From Deltaproteobacteria bacterium (GTDB lineage: Bacteria > Myxococcota_A > UBA796 > SXON01): 55,177 bases of DNA. Numbering within the stretch: the first letter of the stretch is position 1; each line of letters begins with the position of its first letter. Positions 33,817-41,632 of the stretch are shown in pieces. Both the position numbers and the translations under genes were made by a program. The DNA is taken from the NCBI GenBank assembly GCA_947445035.1, contig CANFCK010000014.1:1-55177 (forward strand), written 5' to 3'. A model generated the notes under the pieces. The model ran no database searches, was not told the DNA's origin, and was given only the letters and a program-made list of their open reading frames with translations.

Positions 33817-34689
33817 TCACGATCCTGACACCTTCTCACCTGACCACTCCGACATCCCACCGAGCACATTGACGACATGGGTGGCCCCGATGCTGGTCAT
33901 GAACTCCGCGGCCGACGCACTCCTTCCGCCGCCCTGGCAGACGAAGATGAGGTGAGTCGTCTGGCCCAGCTCTTGGTACCGGTGGGGGAGCTCGTCCAGC
34001 GGGATGTGTCGGGCGACCGGCGAACGGACCGATCGGAACTCCTTGAGCGTGCGCACGTCGACGAGCAGGTAGGGTGTATCGGCCTCTTGAAGCATCGCCA
34101 ACGCGTCGCCGCTTACGACGTCCCGGACGACGGCGGAGGGGGCCCCCGGCGTGCGGATCTGGCCCTCGCCCGTAGCGGGATCGGGCGCCGGTGGCACGGT
34201 TGGCGGGGGGGGGGCGCGGCCTTCGACCGTGGCAACGATGTCGAGCAGACGGTCGACCTTCGGCAGTCCACGCTCGGCCAATCGTACGGTGCCATCCTTG
34301 CCGACAAGCACCACTTGATCACGACAAACTGGCGCCATACGGCCGCACGCCCGATACCCACGCGCGGCCAGCGCCAGGGGGTCATAGAGGAGGAAAGTGT
34401 CCACGCCCAAGCTGGTGCGCCACGCCCGGAGGGCGTCGGTCCGCGAGGTGTTGACCCCGAAGACGGCACAGTCCAGCGCCTCGAACCGGGATCGCTCGGC
34501 GTCGAGCTGCCGGAGCCACTGTCCCGTGCCCTCGTCCAGCGAACGCAGAAAAACCAGGAGGACGTGGAGATTCCCCTTGAAATCTTGCAGCTTGATCCAA
34601 GTTCCGTCGTCGGCGGTGAGCGAAAGACCCGTCGCGGGCGCGCCCACGGCAAGGGGCTTCCAACGGAGGAACTCGATGAGGCTCGGCAT
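33817..34689 (-). CDS. Peroxiredoxin-like/rhodanese fusion
   Basis: The 290-residue protein starts at ATG 34689 with AGGAG five bases upstream; GTG 34695 is less likely. Residues ~10-150 have the AhpC/TSA thioredoxin-like fold (LTADDGTWIKLQDFKGNLHV, AVFGVNTSRTDALRAWRTSL), but the usual peroxidatic Cys loop reads FLRSLDEGTGQWLRQL with no Cys. A linker rich in Pro follows, then a rhodanese domain (~185-290) with the active-site loop FVCQGGGRSAS (Cys251). It could carry sulfur or act on a sulfur compound; peroxidase activity looks lost. It is cytoplasmic. It probably shares an operon with the zinc-ribbon gene downstream. Confidence 0.82.
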   Translation of the reverse strand: MPSLIEFLRWKPLAVGAPATGLSLTADDGTWIKLQDFKGNLHVLLVFLRSLDEGTGQWLRQLDAERSRFEALDCAVFGVNTSRTDALRAWRTSLGVDTFLLYDPLALAARGYRACGRMAPVCRDQVVLVGKDGTVRLAERGLPKVDRLLDIVATVEGRAPPPPTVPPAPDPATGEGQIRTPGAPSAVVRDVVSGDALAMLQEADTPYLLVDVRTLKEFRSVRSPVARHIPLDELPHRYQELGQTTHLIFVCQGGGRSASAAEFMTSIGATHVVNVLGGMSEWSGEKVSGS

Positions 34690-34728
34690 TGCCACTCCTA
34701 CCGCGCTGAGGGCGGCCCGGCTTGTAAG

Positions 34729-36750
34729 CTAGCCGGCCTCGATTCGGGCCTCGTCCCGGCGCCGCAGCGCCTCCAGCAGCAGGAATTCGGCCTGCCCGTG
34801 GATGTTGTCGGCCCCGGTGTCATCGAAGCGCACCTCGAACCTCCCCGCCGCGAGCGTCGCCAGCGAGTACAGCGCTTCTTCGCCCGTCCTTCGGCCGTGC
34901 TGGGCTGCGACGATCTGACCCTCTCGAACCTGGACGGCGCCCGGGTCGGCGTCCGCGGTGATCTGCACCAAGGCGGTTTTGCCGCCGAGAGTGAGCGTCT
35001 GCAAGAGGTCGATGAGCCCGAGATCGGCCAGCGTGCCCGAGATGCCGACGCTTTGCGCCGGCCGCCGCGCGATCGCCCGCCGGATCTTGGCGACCACCAC
35101 GTCGGGATGGAGGGGTTTTTCCAAGACATCCTCGGCGCCGAGCTCAAGCCCGCGGGCCACGTCGCGCGCGCCGCCGCCCTTGTCGGTGATGAGGATGACC
35201 GGGATGTGGCGGGTACTGTCATGCCGCCTCAGCTCCAGAATCAGCGAGATGCCATCCTTTCTCGGCAAGCGCAGGTTCGCGACGATGGCAGCGGGGACGA
35301 GGTTGCGGGCGAGTTGCGCTGCCTGTTCGCCGTCTGCCGCCACGATCACATCGAATCCGGCGGCCCCGAGGCGCGCCTCCAGCGCGGTGAGCACAGCGGC
35401 CTCGCGTTCCGCTACGATGACCGCCGAAGAGCCTCCGCCGCCGGCCGCAACTTGGTGGCGCAGCCCTTGGCTGCGCAGCACGTGAGCGAGCGCCCGGAGC
35501 ACCCGTGCGTCATGCCTCGCGGCCTCGGCGCCGAGCGCCTCGACCGGGTCGCCACCATCGAGCACCGCGGCACGGACGGCTGCGCGCGCACTATAGACAA
35601 TCTCGATGCGGAGGTCACGACCGGGCCCTTCATGTCCGGAAAGACGTCGTTCTACGCCCGTAAGCACCCCTTCGACATCCCACGGGGGCTCGAACTGTCG
35701 TAGGACGGTCATCGCCAATGCGAACCGGCGGCCTTCGTCCCTGGAGTCCATCATTCCCGAGATGAGGCTCAGTTCGTCGATGTCGCAGAAGAGCGCCGCG
35801 AGCTGCACGGCGTCGCGGTCCTCGGGCCGAAGGTCAAGCTCTTCGGCCAGGGATCGGGCCAGTCGTGCGGTGCGCCGGACCCGGGCGCGCGCATCCATCT
35901 GTCGCGACTCACCAGCGAGGAGCAGGAACTCGGTGAGCTGCATGAAGAACTGTCGGGCGCGGTCGTCCGGGACCGCACTTCGGGCGGTGAGCCCAAACGC
36001 CTCGATGGGACACAGCTGAAGTCGGGCGCAGGCCCGTCGCCACCCGATGAGGTGCGGATCGAGCTGTCGAGCGTGGCAGCGCCGGTAGAAAAGCCGCACC
36101 TGCCTGTCCGTGCCCAGAAGCGCGGTCACGGACTCGGCATCGCTGACGACCTGCGCGTCGCCCCCTTCGAGCGCTTCCAGTCGCCGCAGGGCGGCGGCCA
36201 TTGCGGTGTCGAACTCGATCAGTACACTGATGGCGTCGTCGGGATCGGCGTGGCGCGAGTCCGCGACCCGGACAGGCGCGACCGCATCGACGGGAGTCTG
36301 CGGCACCAGCCGCTCAACCAGACGACGAAGTGCGGGTCGTGACGCGATGAACAGCCGCAGGCGCGCCGCTTGCGTGGCTGCCTGGACATTCCGCAGCGCG
36401 GCGATGTCGGTCGGGTCGGCGGTCAAAAGCGACAGGACGCGCTTTTCAGGGTCCAGGAACGTCGGTACGAGCAGTCGCTCCCGCATGAGGCTGGGCTGCA
36501 GGAGCGCCAGCACGTCCGCGGCGATCTGAAGCTTGTCCACGCGATCGTCAGGCACGAGGTTGAGTCTGAACTGTTGGGCGAGCGCTCGGCTGAGCGCCGC
36601 TTCGTCGAGCAGACCGAGCTCCAAGGCGACTTCGCCGAATCGGAGGCCGGGCGCGTCGGGTTCGGCCATGCGAGCGAGCACGGTGGCCACCTGCGCCGCG
36701 CTCAGAATGCCCAGCTTGACGCAGATCTCGCCGAGAGGTGCGTGGCTCAA
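34729..36750 (-). CDS. GspE-N/pseudo-receiver/DUF4388 signalling protein
   Basis: The 673-residue protein starts at TTG 36750 with GGAG seven bases upstream. The N-terminus (~1-150) resembles the GspE/PilB N-terminal (MshEN-like) fold (APLGEICVKLGILSAAQVAT). A helical middle region follows, then a receiver-like domain (~440-560) and a C-terminal DUF4388/PATAN domain (~565-665, ISGTLADLGLIDLLQTLTLG). The receiver has Asn492 in place of the phospho-acceptor Asp (NLRLPRKDG) and lacks the acidic pair, so it is probably not phosphorylated; the Lys of LEKPL remains. GspE-N domains can bind c-di-GMP, but binding residues were not verified. Confidence 0.8.
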   Translation of the reverse strand: MSHAPLGEICVKLGILSAAQVATVLARMAEPDAPGLRFGEVALELGLLDEAALSRALAQQFRLNLVPDDRVDKLQIAADVLALLQPSLMRERLLVPTFLDPEKRVLSLLTADPTDIAALRNVQAATQAARLRLFIASRPALRRLVERLVPQTPVDAVAPVRVADSRHADPDDAISVLIEFDTAMAAALRRLEALEGGDAQVVSDAESVTALLGTDRQVRLFYRRCHARQLDPHLIGWRRACARLQLCPIEAFGLTARSAVPDDRARQFFMQLTEFLLLAGESRQMDARARVRRTARLARSLAEELDLRPEDRDAVQLAALFCDIDELSLISGMMDSRDEGRRFALAMTVLRQFEPPWDVEGVLTGVERRLSGHEGPGRDLRIEIVYSARAAVRAAVLDGGDPVEALGAEAARHDARVLRALAHVLRSQGLRHQVAAGGGGSSAVIVAEREAAVLTALEARLGAAGFDVIVAADGEQAAQLARNLVPAAIVANLRLPRKDGISLILELRRHDSTRHIPVILITDKGGGARDVARGLELGAEDVLEKPLHPDVVVAKIRRAIARRPAQSVGISGTLADLGLIDLLQTLTLGGKTALVQITADADPGAVQVREGQIVAAQHGRRTGEEALYSLATLAAGRFEVRFDDTGADNIHGQAEFLLLEALRRRDEARIEAG

Positions 36751-36811
36751 CTGCGCTCTCCGAGGACGGTCATCCGCCCATCTATCCCCGATCCGGAATA
36801 GGCTCGGGTGT

Positions 36812-38566
36812 ATGACGCGTGATCGGGGCGATGCGCACGAAACAGGCAGAAGCCACGCGCAACATCAGGCAGCAATTCGCGTGCGCGAGTCGTTCGCCGC
36901 GCTTTTGAAGGACGCGAAAGCCGAGCGGATGTACCTCGGGACCGACCTGGGGGAAGGCCAGTCCGCGCGCACCCGATTCCGCGCTGCGTTTCTCGTGGGC
37001 ATGCGAGATGCGTTGCAGGAGATGCCGGTGGTTCTCATCGATGTCACTCCCGATGGACTCCTGCTCGGCGAACACGTGATCGTGGCGGCCACCGAGCGGC
37101 GAGGGGACTTTACCGAGGTGCTGTTCTCGGAGGGTCTCCGAGCGCTGTCGGTCGAGGCGGGAGTCTCCGACGACGAACTCCTGACGATGGCCGCGCTTTT
37201 GGTCACGCCCTGGCAGAATCACGGACCGGGGGTGGCCGACCTCGCGACGTCCGCCTGGGATTCTGATTTTTCCCACGTGCACTTCGAGGTCGTCGACTCG
37301 CTTTCTGATCGCGACAATGAAGAGTTGGGTGAGAGCCCCATCGTCCGAGAACTACTGGGTCTGGTAGCGGAACTCAACGCGCGGGCCGACGAGCGTGGTG
37401 ACGCGGAGATCGCGCGATTACGCCAGGACGAGCTCGCCGTTTTTCTGCGCCTGAAGGACCACGTCGAGTTTGATGAGAGTGGGGAGCAGGCCGAAGAACT
37501 GCTCATCGAGTCGGACTTGACCCCAGCGCTGGTCGCCGAGCTCAACGCTTGTCGGGCGGATGAGGACATGGCGCGCGCCGACGTGGCCGGGCTGCTGACC
37601 GCACTTTTGGGTGTGGTGACGACGCCGGACGCGGCCCGCACCGTGGGTGAGGCGCTCTTCAGCTATGTGGTCAACGCCGTGCTTGTGGAGGGCGCAGGCA
37701 GCGGTCTTGCTCAGCGGACGGCGGAGCTCCTCGATGCCGATCTGACCCCCCATCTCCCCCATCGGGACATGCTGCGCGACGCCGCTGCCATCTTGGCGAC
37801 GGAGCCCACGCGCTCGCGTCTCGGCCGACTCGCAGCGACCTCGCAGCCGCAGCAGGCCTCCGGACTGCTGTTCACCCTGTTCCTGCTCCTGCCCGGGGAG
37901 GACGAGGCCATCTCGCTTGCGGAGGCACTGCCGGCCTGGGCGGTGCGCGTTCTCGCGGACACCGTGCTTTTGCGGGCGGCTCCGGAGCCGCTGGTGGCCA
38001 CCGACGTGCCGAGGCGGTTCCTGGCCAGGACGGAGCGTGGGGCGCTGGTACTGGGACTGGCGATGGCGGCGCGCCAAAACGACCCTCGGTTGATCGAGCC
38101 GGTGCTCGCCCACGCGTCGCACATCGCGGACGATGTTCGCGAGGGGGTACTTGTCGCGATCCGGCATCAACAAACCCCGAAGATTCGAGAGTTTGTGCGT
38201 GGATTCTTGGCGGATGTCGCCGAGCCCGTCCGGCTGGAGGCCCTCCGGAGCTGCGTTGCCTATCGTGACCTCGACGTCTTGCCGGTAATCGAAGGCCGGC
38301 TTTTGGGCCCGGGGCCGGTCTCGGACACCGAGCTCAGAGCGCTGTGCATCAGCTACGGGCGCATCGGCGGGACCCATGCGCTCTCGCTTTTGGTGCAGGT
38401 CGCCGATGGCACGCGCCCGGTCCAGCGCAGCGCGTTGCCCCGCCTGGCGCTCCACGGGATCAAAGCGTTGGGAACCGAATCGGCGCGCAGCGCCCTGGCG
38501 CGCATCGGCCACGTGGTGCCAACGTTGGCAGATGAGGTTCGACAACTTCTGGGAGGAGCCCGATGA
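36812..38566 (+). CDS. HEAT-like repeat regulatory protein
   Basis: The 584-residue protein starts at ATG 36812, 61 bases from the divergent gene. An N-terminal domain (~55-130, VTPDGLLLGEHVIVAATERR, TEVLFSEGLRALSVEAGVSD) is of a kind seen before HEAT repeats and HD-GYP domains in deltaproteobacterial regulators. The middle and C-terminal parts are repeated helical pairs (VREGVLVAIRHQQTPKIREF, SALPRLALHGIKALGTESAR) of HEAT type. No catalytic domain or signal is present. The stop overlaps the next gene (ATGA), whose N-terminus has a related domain, so the two products may act together. Confidence 0.7.
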   Translation: MTRDRGDAHETGRSHAQHQAAIRVRESFAALLKDAKAERMYLGTDLGEGQSARTRFRAAFLVGMRDALQEMPVVLIDVTPDGLLLGEHVIVAATERRGDFTEVLFSEGLRALSVEAGVSDDELLTMAALLVTPWQNHGPGVADLATSAWDSDFSHVHFEVVDSLSDRDNEELGESPIVRELLGLVAELNARADERGDAEIARLRQDELAVFLRLKDHVEFDESGEQAEELLIESDLTPALVAELNACRADEDMARADVAGLLTALLGVVTTPDAARTVGEALFSYVVNAVLVEGAGSGLAQRTAELLDADLTPHLPHRDMLRDAAAILATEPTRSRLGRLAATSQPQQASGLLFTLFLLLPGEDEAISLAEALPAWAVRVLADTVLLRAAPEPLVATDVPRRFLARTERGALVLGLAMAARQNDPRLIEPVLAHASHIADDVREGVLVAIRHQQTPKIREFVRGFLADVAEPVRLEALRSCVAYRDLDVLPVIEGRLLGPGPVSDTELRALCISYGRIGGTHALSLLVQVADGTRPVQRSALPRLALHGIKALGTESARSALARIGHVVPTLADEVRQLLGGAR

Positions 38567-39918
38567 GCGGAGAGGGGTCCACCGACGGCCGGCTGCTCGC
38601 GAGGCATCTCGGCGCAATCACGCGCGCGATCCGCATTCATCGGGTGGGGAATCGCGCCGTCTCAGGGCTCATCCGGTGGTGCGCGCGCGACCTGACGGAG
38701 TTGTCGCGCGCTGGCGGCGATCCCCGCGTCGAGTTGGACCTCAACGGCGTGCTCGTTGTCAACGGACAGCCGCAGCGGCTGCGTCGCGAGGTTCGAACGC
38801 AGCTACTTCCGCTCGCGACGATGATGCGGGATCTTGGGGTCGGGGGCTTCAAGCTGGTCGGGGACGTCGCCGAGCCGGCACTCTTGAGTTTCTTCGCCCT
38901 TTTACGGGAGCATCATGGCGCGCTCGACCGGGTGGCGTTTCAGCTTGCGCTCGACGATGTCGGCGCCGACTGCTTCCGGCTTCTCGTCCCCCGCGTGCTG
39001 GTCTCCGGGCTGAGCGGGGGCCCCGGAGCAGCAGTTCGGGTCGCGGCGGCGGAGACGCTTCAGGCCTATGTCCGCGCGGTTTTGGCGGTTGAACAGGCCC
39101 GCGACGAGGGGATACTTTTGCGAATCCCTCCGGCGGTCTACCGGGCGACGCAGGGCCTCGCCGAGTTGGCCGACGGCGACTTGCGAATGCATCTCGCGCT
39201 GACCGCCCTCAAGGAGGACATCGACTACGGCACCCGGCACCCCGTGCACAGCATGATCTTCGCGATGGCGCTGGGTTCCCGGGTGGGGCTGCCTCGGACC
39301 CTGCTGGTCGAGGTCGGCATCGCCGCGTTGGTGTGCGCGTCGATTCCAGAGCAGGCGAGCGCCGACGACATCTTGTCCACGGTTCTGGCCATTCTTCCGA
39401 CGTCTCGCCTGTCCCTGGCGAGGGCACGGCGCATGTTGGCGGCGGTTGAGTTCCGCGCCGGCCTCGACCGCACCGGTCCGCCGTACATCCTCTTGGATTC
39501 GCCGCCCCACCTTTTCGGGCGGATCTGCGCCATCGTCACCCGTTTCGACCAGCTCACGACTACGCGACCGGACCAGCCGGCAGTGCTGGCCGACGAAGCC
39601 CTGGCGCTGATGGCCGAGACGCCGGGCAATCGCCTCGATCCGGAGCTGCTGCGCCTCTTCGCCAGTGTTGTCGGTCGATATCCCCTCGGTTCGGCGTTGT
39701 TGCTGGACAATGGCGAGGTGGGGGTCGTCATGCACACCCCCGGCGATCCCGCCCTTGCCGCGAGACCGCTGGTGCGGATCGTTCGTGACGCGCGTGGCGT
39801 GCTCGTTCGCCACGGGCCGATCGTCGATTTGAGCGACCCCGCGTGCGGCCGGTCGATCCGCGGGGCCGTGGATGCCGAGGCCCTTGGCATCGACGCGAGA
39901 CGGGCCCTTTTCGGATGA
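38563..39918 (+). CDS. Degenerate HD-GYP-type protein
   Basis: The 451-residue protein starts at ATG 38563. The N-terminus (~10-110, LDLNGVLVVNGQPQRLRREV, MMRDLGVGGFKLVGDV) resembles that of the preceding gene product. The C-terminal half keeps the HD-GYP skeleton (HPVHSMIFAMALGSRVGLP, YILLDSPPHLFGRICAIVTR, FDQLTTTRP, DPELLRLFASVVGRYPLGS, NGEVGVV), but where HDIG is expected it reads LVCAS and the GYP motif is absent. It is therefore unlikely to hydrolyse c-di-GMP and may be a binding or scaffold protein. The stop overlaps larE. Confidence 0.75.
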   Translation: MSGEGSTDGRLLARHLGAITRAIRIHRVGNRAVSGLIRWCARDLTELSRAGGDPRVELDLNGVLVVNGQPQRLRREVRTQLLPLATMMRDLGVGGFKLVGDVAEPALLSFFALLREHHGALDRVAFQLALDDVGADCFRLLVPRVLVSGLSGGPGAAVRVAAAETLQAYVRAVLAVEQARDEGILLRIPPAVYRATQGLAELADGDLRMHLALTALKEDIDYGTRHPVHSMIFAMALGSRVGLPRTLLVEVGIAALVCASIPEQASADDILSTVLAILPTSRLSLARARRMLAAVEFRAGLDRTGPPYILLDSPPHLFGRICAIVTRFDQLTTTRPDQPAVLADEALALMAETPGNRLDPELLRLFASVVGRYPLGSALLLDNGEVGVVMHTPGDPALAARPLVRIVRDARGVLVRHGPIVDLSDPACGRSIRGAVDAEALGIDARRALFG

Positions 39919-40757
39919 CCGCGTCCGGCATCAGCGAGCAATTGGTCGAGGACGGCGAAGCGGTGGGGCGCCTGTCGAGTCGTCTCCGCGAGCTCGGCTC
40001 CGTCGTCGTGGCCTTTTCGGGCGGGGTCGACTCTTCGCTCCTGCTTCACGTTGCGGTACAGGCGCTCGGAGCAAAGGTGTGTGCGCTCACCGCGGACAGC
40101 GAATCGTTGACTCGCGAGGAGCGAGCGGAGGCGGCTGCGGTGGCCGAGAGCTTTGGGGTCCGACACGTGGTGGTCGCGTCGCAAGAGATCGATCGCCCGG
40201 GGTACCGCGCGAACGCCGGGGACCGGTGTTATCACTGCAAGACCGAGCTCTTCGAGCTCGCGACCGCGTTCGCCTTGCGGGAGGGGTACGCTGCCGTGGT
40301 CGATGGAACGGTGCTCGATGATCTCGACGAGCACCGGCCCGGCCTGCGGGCCGCGACTGAGCTTGGCGTCCTTCATCCCCTGGTTGAAGCGGGATTCGAC
40401 AAGATCCGGGTGCGACGCGTTGCGAGGGACCGGCGCATCGCGGTGTGGGACAAGCCGGCGGCGCCGTGCCTCGGGAGTCGTGTCGCCGTTGGAACCACGG
40501 TGACCCCCGCGCGACTCCGTGCGATCGCGGTCGTCGAGCGCCATCTGCGGGCCAGCGGCTTCAGGGTGTACCGGGTGCGGGTCCACGCCGTGGCCGGGGG
40601 TGACCTCGCGCGCATTGAGCTCGGCGCCGACGAGATCAGCCGGGCGCTTGAACCCGAGGTGCGTGCCGACCTGGCTCGCGTCGCGCGCGAGGCTGGGTTT
40701 GGCATGGTCACGCTGGACCTCTCGGGCTACCGACGCGGCGGAGGGACATCGGCTTGA
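39915..40757 (+). CDS. larE: LarE-type ATP-dependent sulfur transferase
   Basis: The 280-residue protein starts at ATG 39915 (ATGA). It has the PP-loop FSGGVDSSLLLH (34-45), RCYHCKTELF (Cys105, Cys108) and PAAPCLGSRVAVGT (Cys185), the LarE signature set. LarE adenylates and sulfurates the nicotinate-derived precursor of the nickel-pincer nucleotide. The three Cys would allow the iron-sulfur-cluster version as well as the sacrificial-Cys version; which one applies cannot be decided here. larB and larC are not in the window, so the enzyme may serve a different thiolation. The stop overlaps the next start as TTGA. Confidence 0.85.
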   Translation: MTASGISEQLVEDGEAVGRLSSRLRELGSVVVAFSGGVDSSLLLHVAVQALGAKVCALTADSESLTREERAEAAAVAESFGVRHVVVASQEIDRPGYRANAGDRCYHCKTELFELATAFALREGYAAVVDGTVLDDLDEHRPGLRAATELGVLHPLVEAGFDKIRVRRVARDRRIAVWDKPAAPCLGSRVAVGTTVTPARLRAIAVVERHLRASGFRVYRVRVHAVAGGDLARIELGADEISRALEPEVRADLARVAREAGFGMVTLDLSGYRRGGGTSA

Positions 40758-41626
40758 ACGGGGTCGTTGAGCTGGGACCGAAGGATGCCGCGCCGCCGTG
40801 GTCGCGGCGGTGGCGCGTCCTGGGAGAGCTGACCGTGCTTTGGCTGGTCACTTTGCTGGCGATTCGGCTGGTGACGGTGCTCCAGACCCAGATTCCTGCG
40901 GTGGGCGTCGTCGGGTTTCAGCTCCGCGACGTGGTCCTTGCGGCGGTGCCCTTCCTGTTCATCTATACGCCGGTGTACCTGTGCCAGTGGCGAGGGGTCG
41001 ACAGCTACGCCTACCGGATCGCGATTCCTGCGTTCGACGACCGGGCTGCGTGGTGGGCGGCCGCTCGCCTTTTCGGCGGCGTCACGGCGCTGGCGTTGGT
41101 CCCGTATCTAGTGGGGTACCACCTTTATCAGAACGGCCTTGCCTCGCTGCTCGCGTTGTCTGGCAAGGTCGGCGATCTCGACGATGTTCGGCGGCTCTCG
41201 GGCCACCTGGTGAGCCTGGACTGGCTCGGGGTCGATGCGTGGCAAACCTTGACGGGGACGCTCAAGCCCAAGCTGCTCGTCCCCCCCGACCCGGTCCTTC
41301 TGGTCTTGTACCACCTGTTCTACGTTGCGATTCCCGAGGAGTTCTTCTATCGAGGCTACCTTCAGACCCGGCTGAACGAGATTTTCCCACGTCGTTGGAT
41401 GATCTTTGGGGCGACCGTGGGCCCCGGGTTGGTGATCGCCAGTCTGTTTTTCGCGTTCGGCCACTCGCTGGTGACCCTCCGGTGGTGGCACTTTGCGACG
41501 TTTTTTCCGGGGCTGATGTTCGGCTGGATGCGGGAGCGCTCGGGGGGACCCCTCCCGGGCGCGCTCTTCCACGCGTTCTGCAACATCAGCGTCACCTGGC
41601 TCAACGCGGCCTACCTCGGCCCTTGA
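40754..41626 (+). CDS. CPBP (CAAX-type) intramembrane protease
   Basis: The 290-residue protein starts at TTG 40754 (TTGA overlap with larE). It has about eight membrane segments and the CPBP motifs: PEEFFYRG (Glu195, Glu196, Arg200), FFAFGHS (His237) and GALFHAFCN (His273, Asn277), all required catalytic residues. Such enzymes cleave membrane or prenylated/lipidated substrates; the target is unknown. Related Myxococcus proteases are known as MrtX-like, but the identity here was not tested. It ends 6 bases before the convergent TPR gene. Confidence 0.88.
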   Translation: MNGVVELGPKDAAPPWSRRWRVLGELTVLWLVTLLAIRLVTVLQTQIPAVGVVGFQLRDVVLAAVPFLFIYTPVYLCQWRGVDSYAYRIAIPAFDDRAAWWAAARLFGGVTALALVPYLVGYHLYQNGLASLLALSGKVGDLDDVRRLSGHLVSLDWLGVDAWQTLTGTLKPKLLVPPDPVLLVLYHLFYVAIPEEFFYRGYLQTRLNEIFPRRWMIFGATVGPGLVIASLFFAFGHSLVTLRWWHFATFFPGLMFGWMRERSGGPLPGALFHAFCNISVTWLNAAYLGP

Positions 41627-41632
41627 CGAGAG

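Noticed and set aside
34194..34210. TGGCACG motif resembling a sigma-54 -24 element
   Set aside because: No TTGC follows at the required spacing, and it lies inside a coding region.
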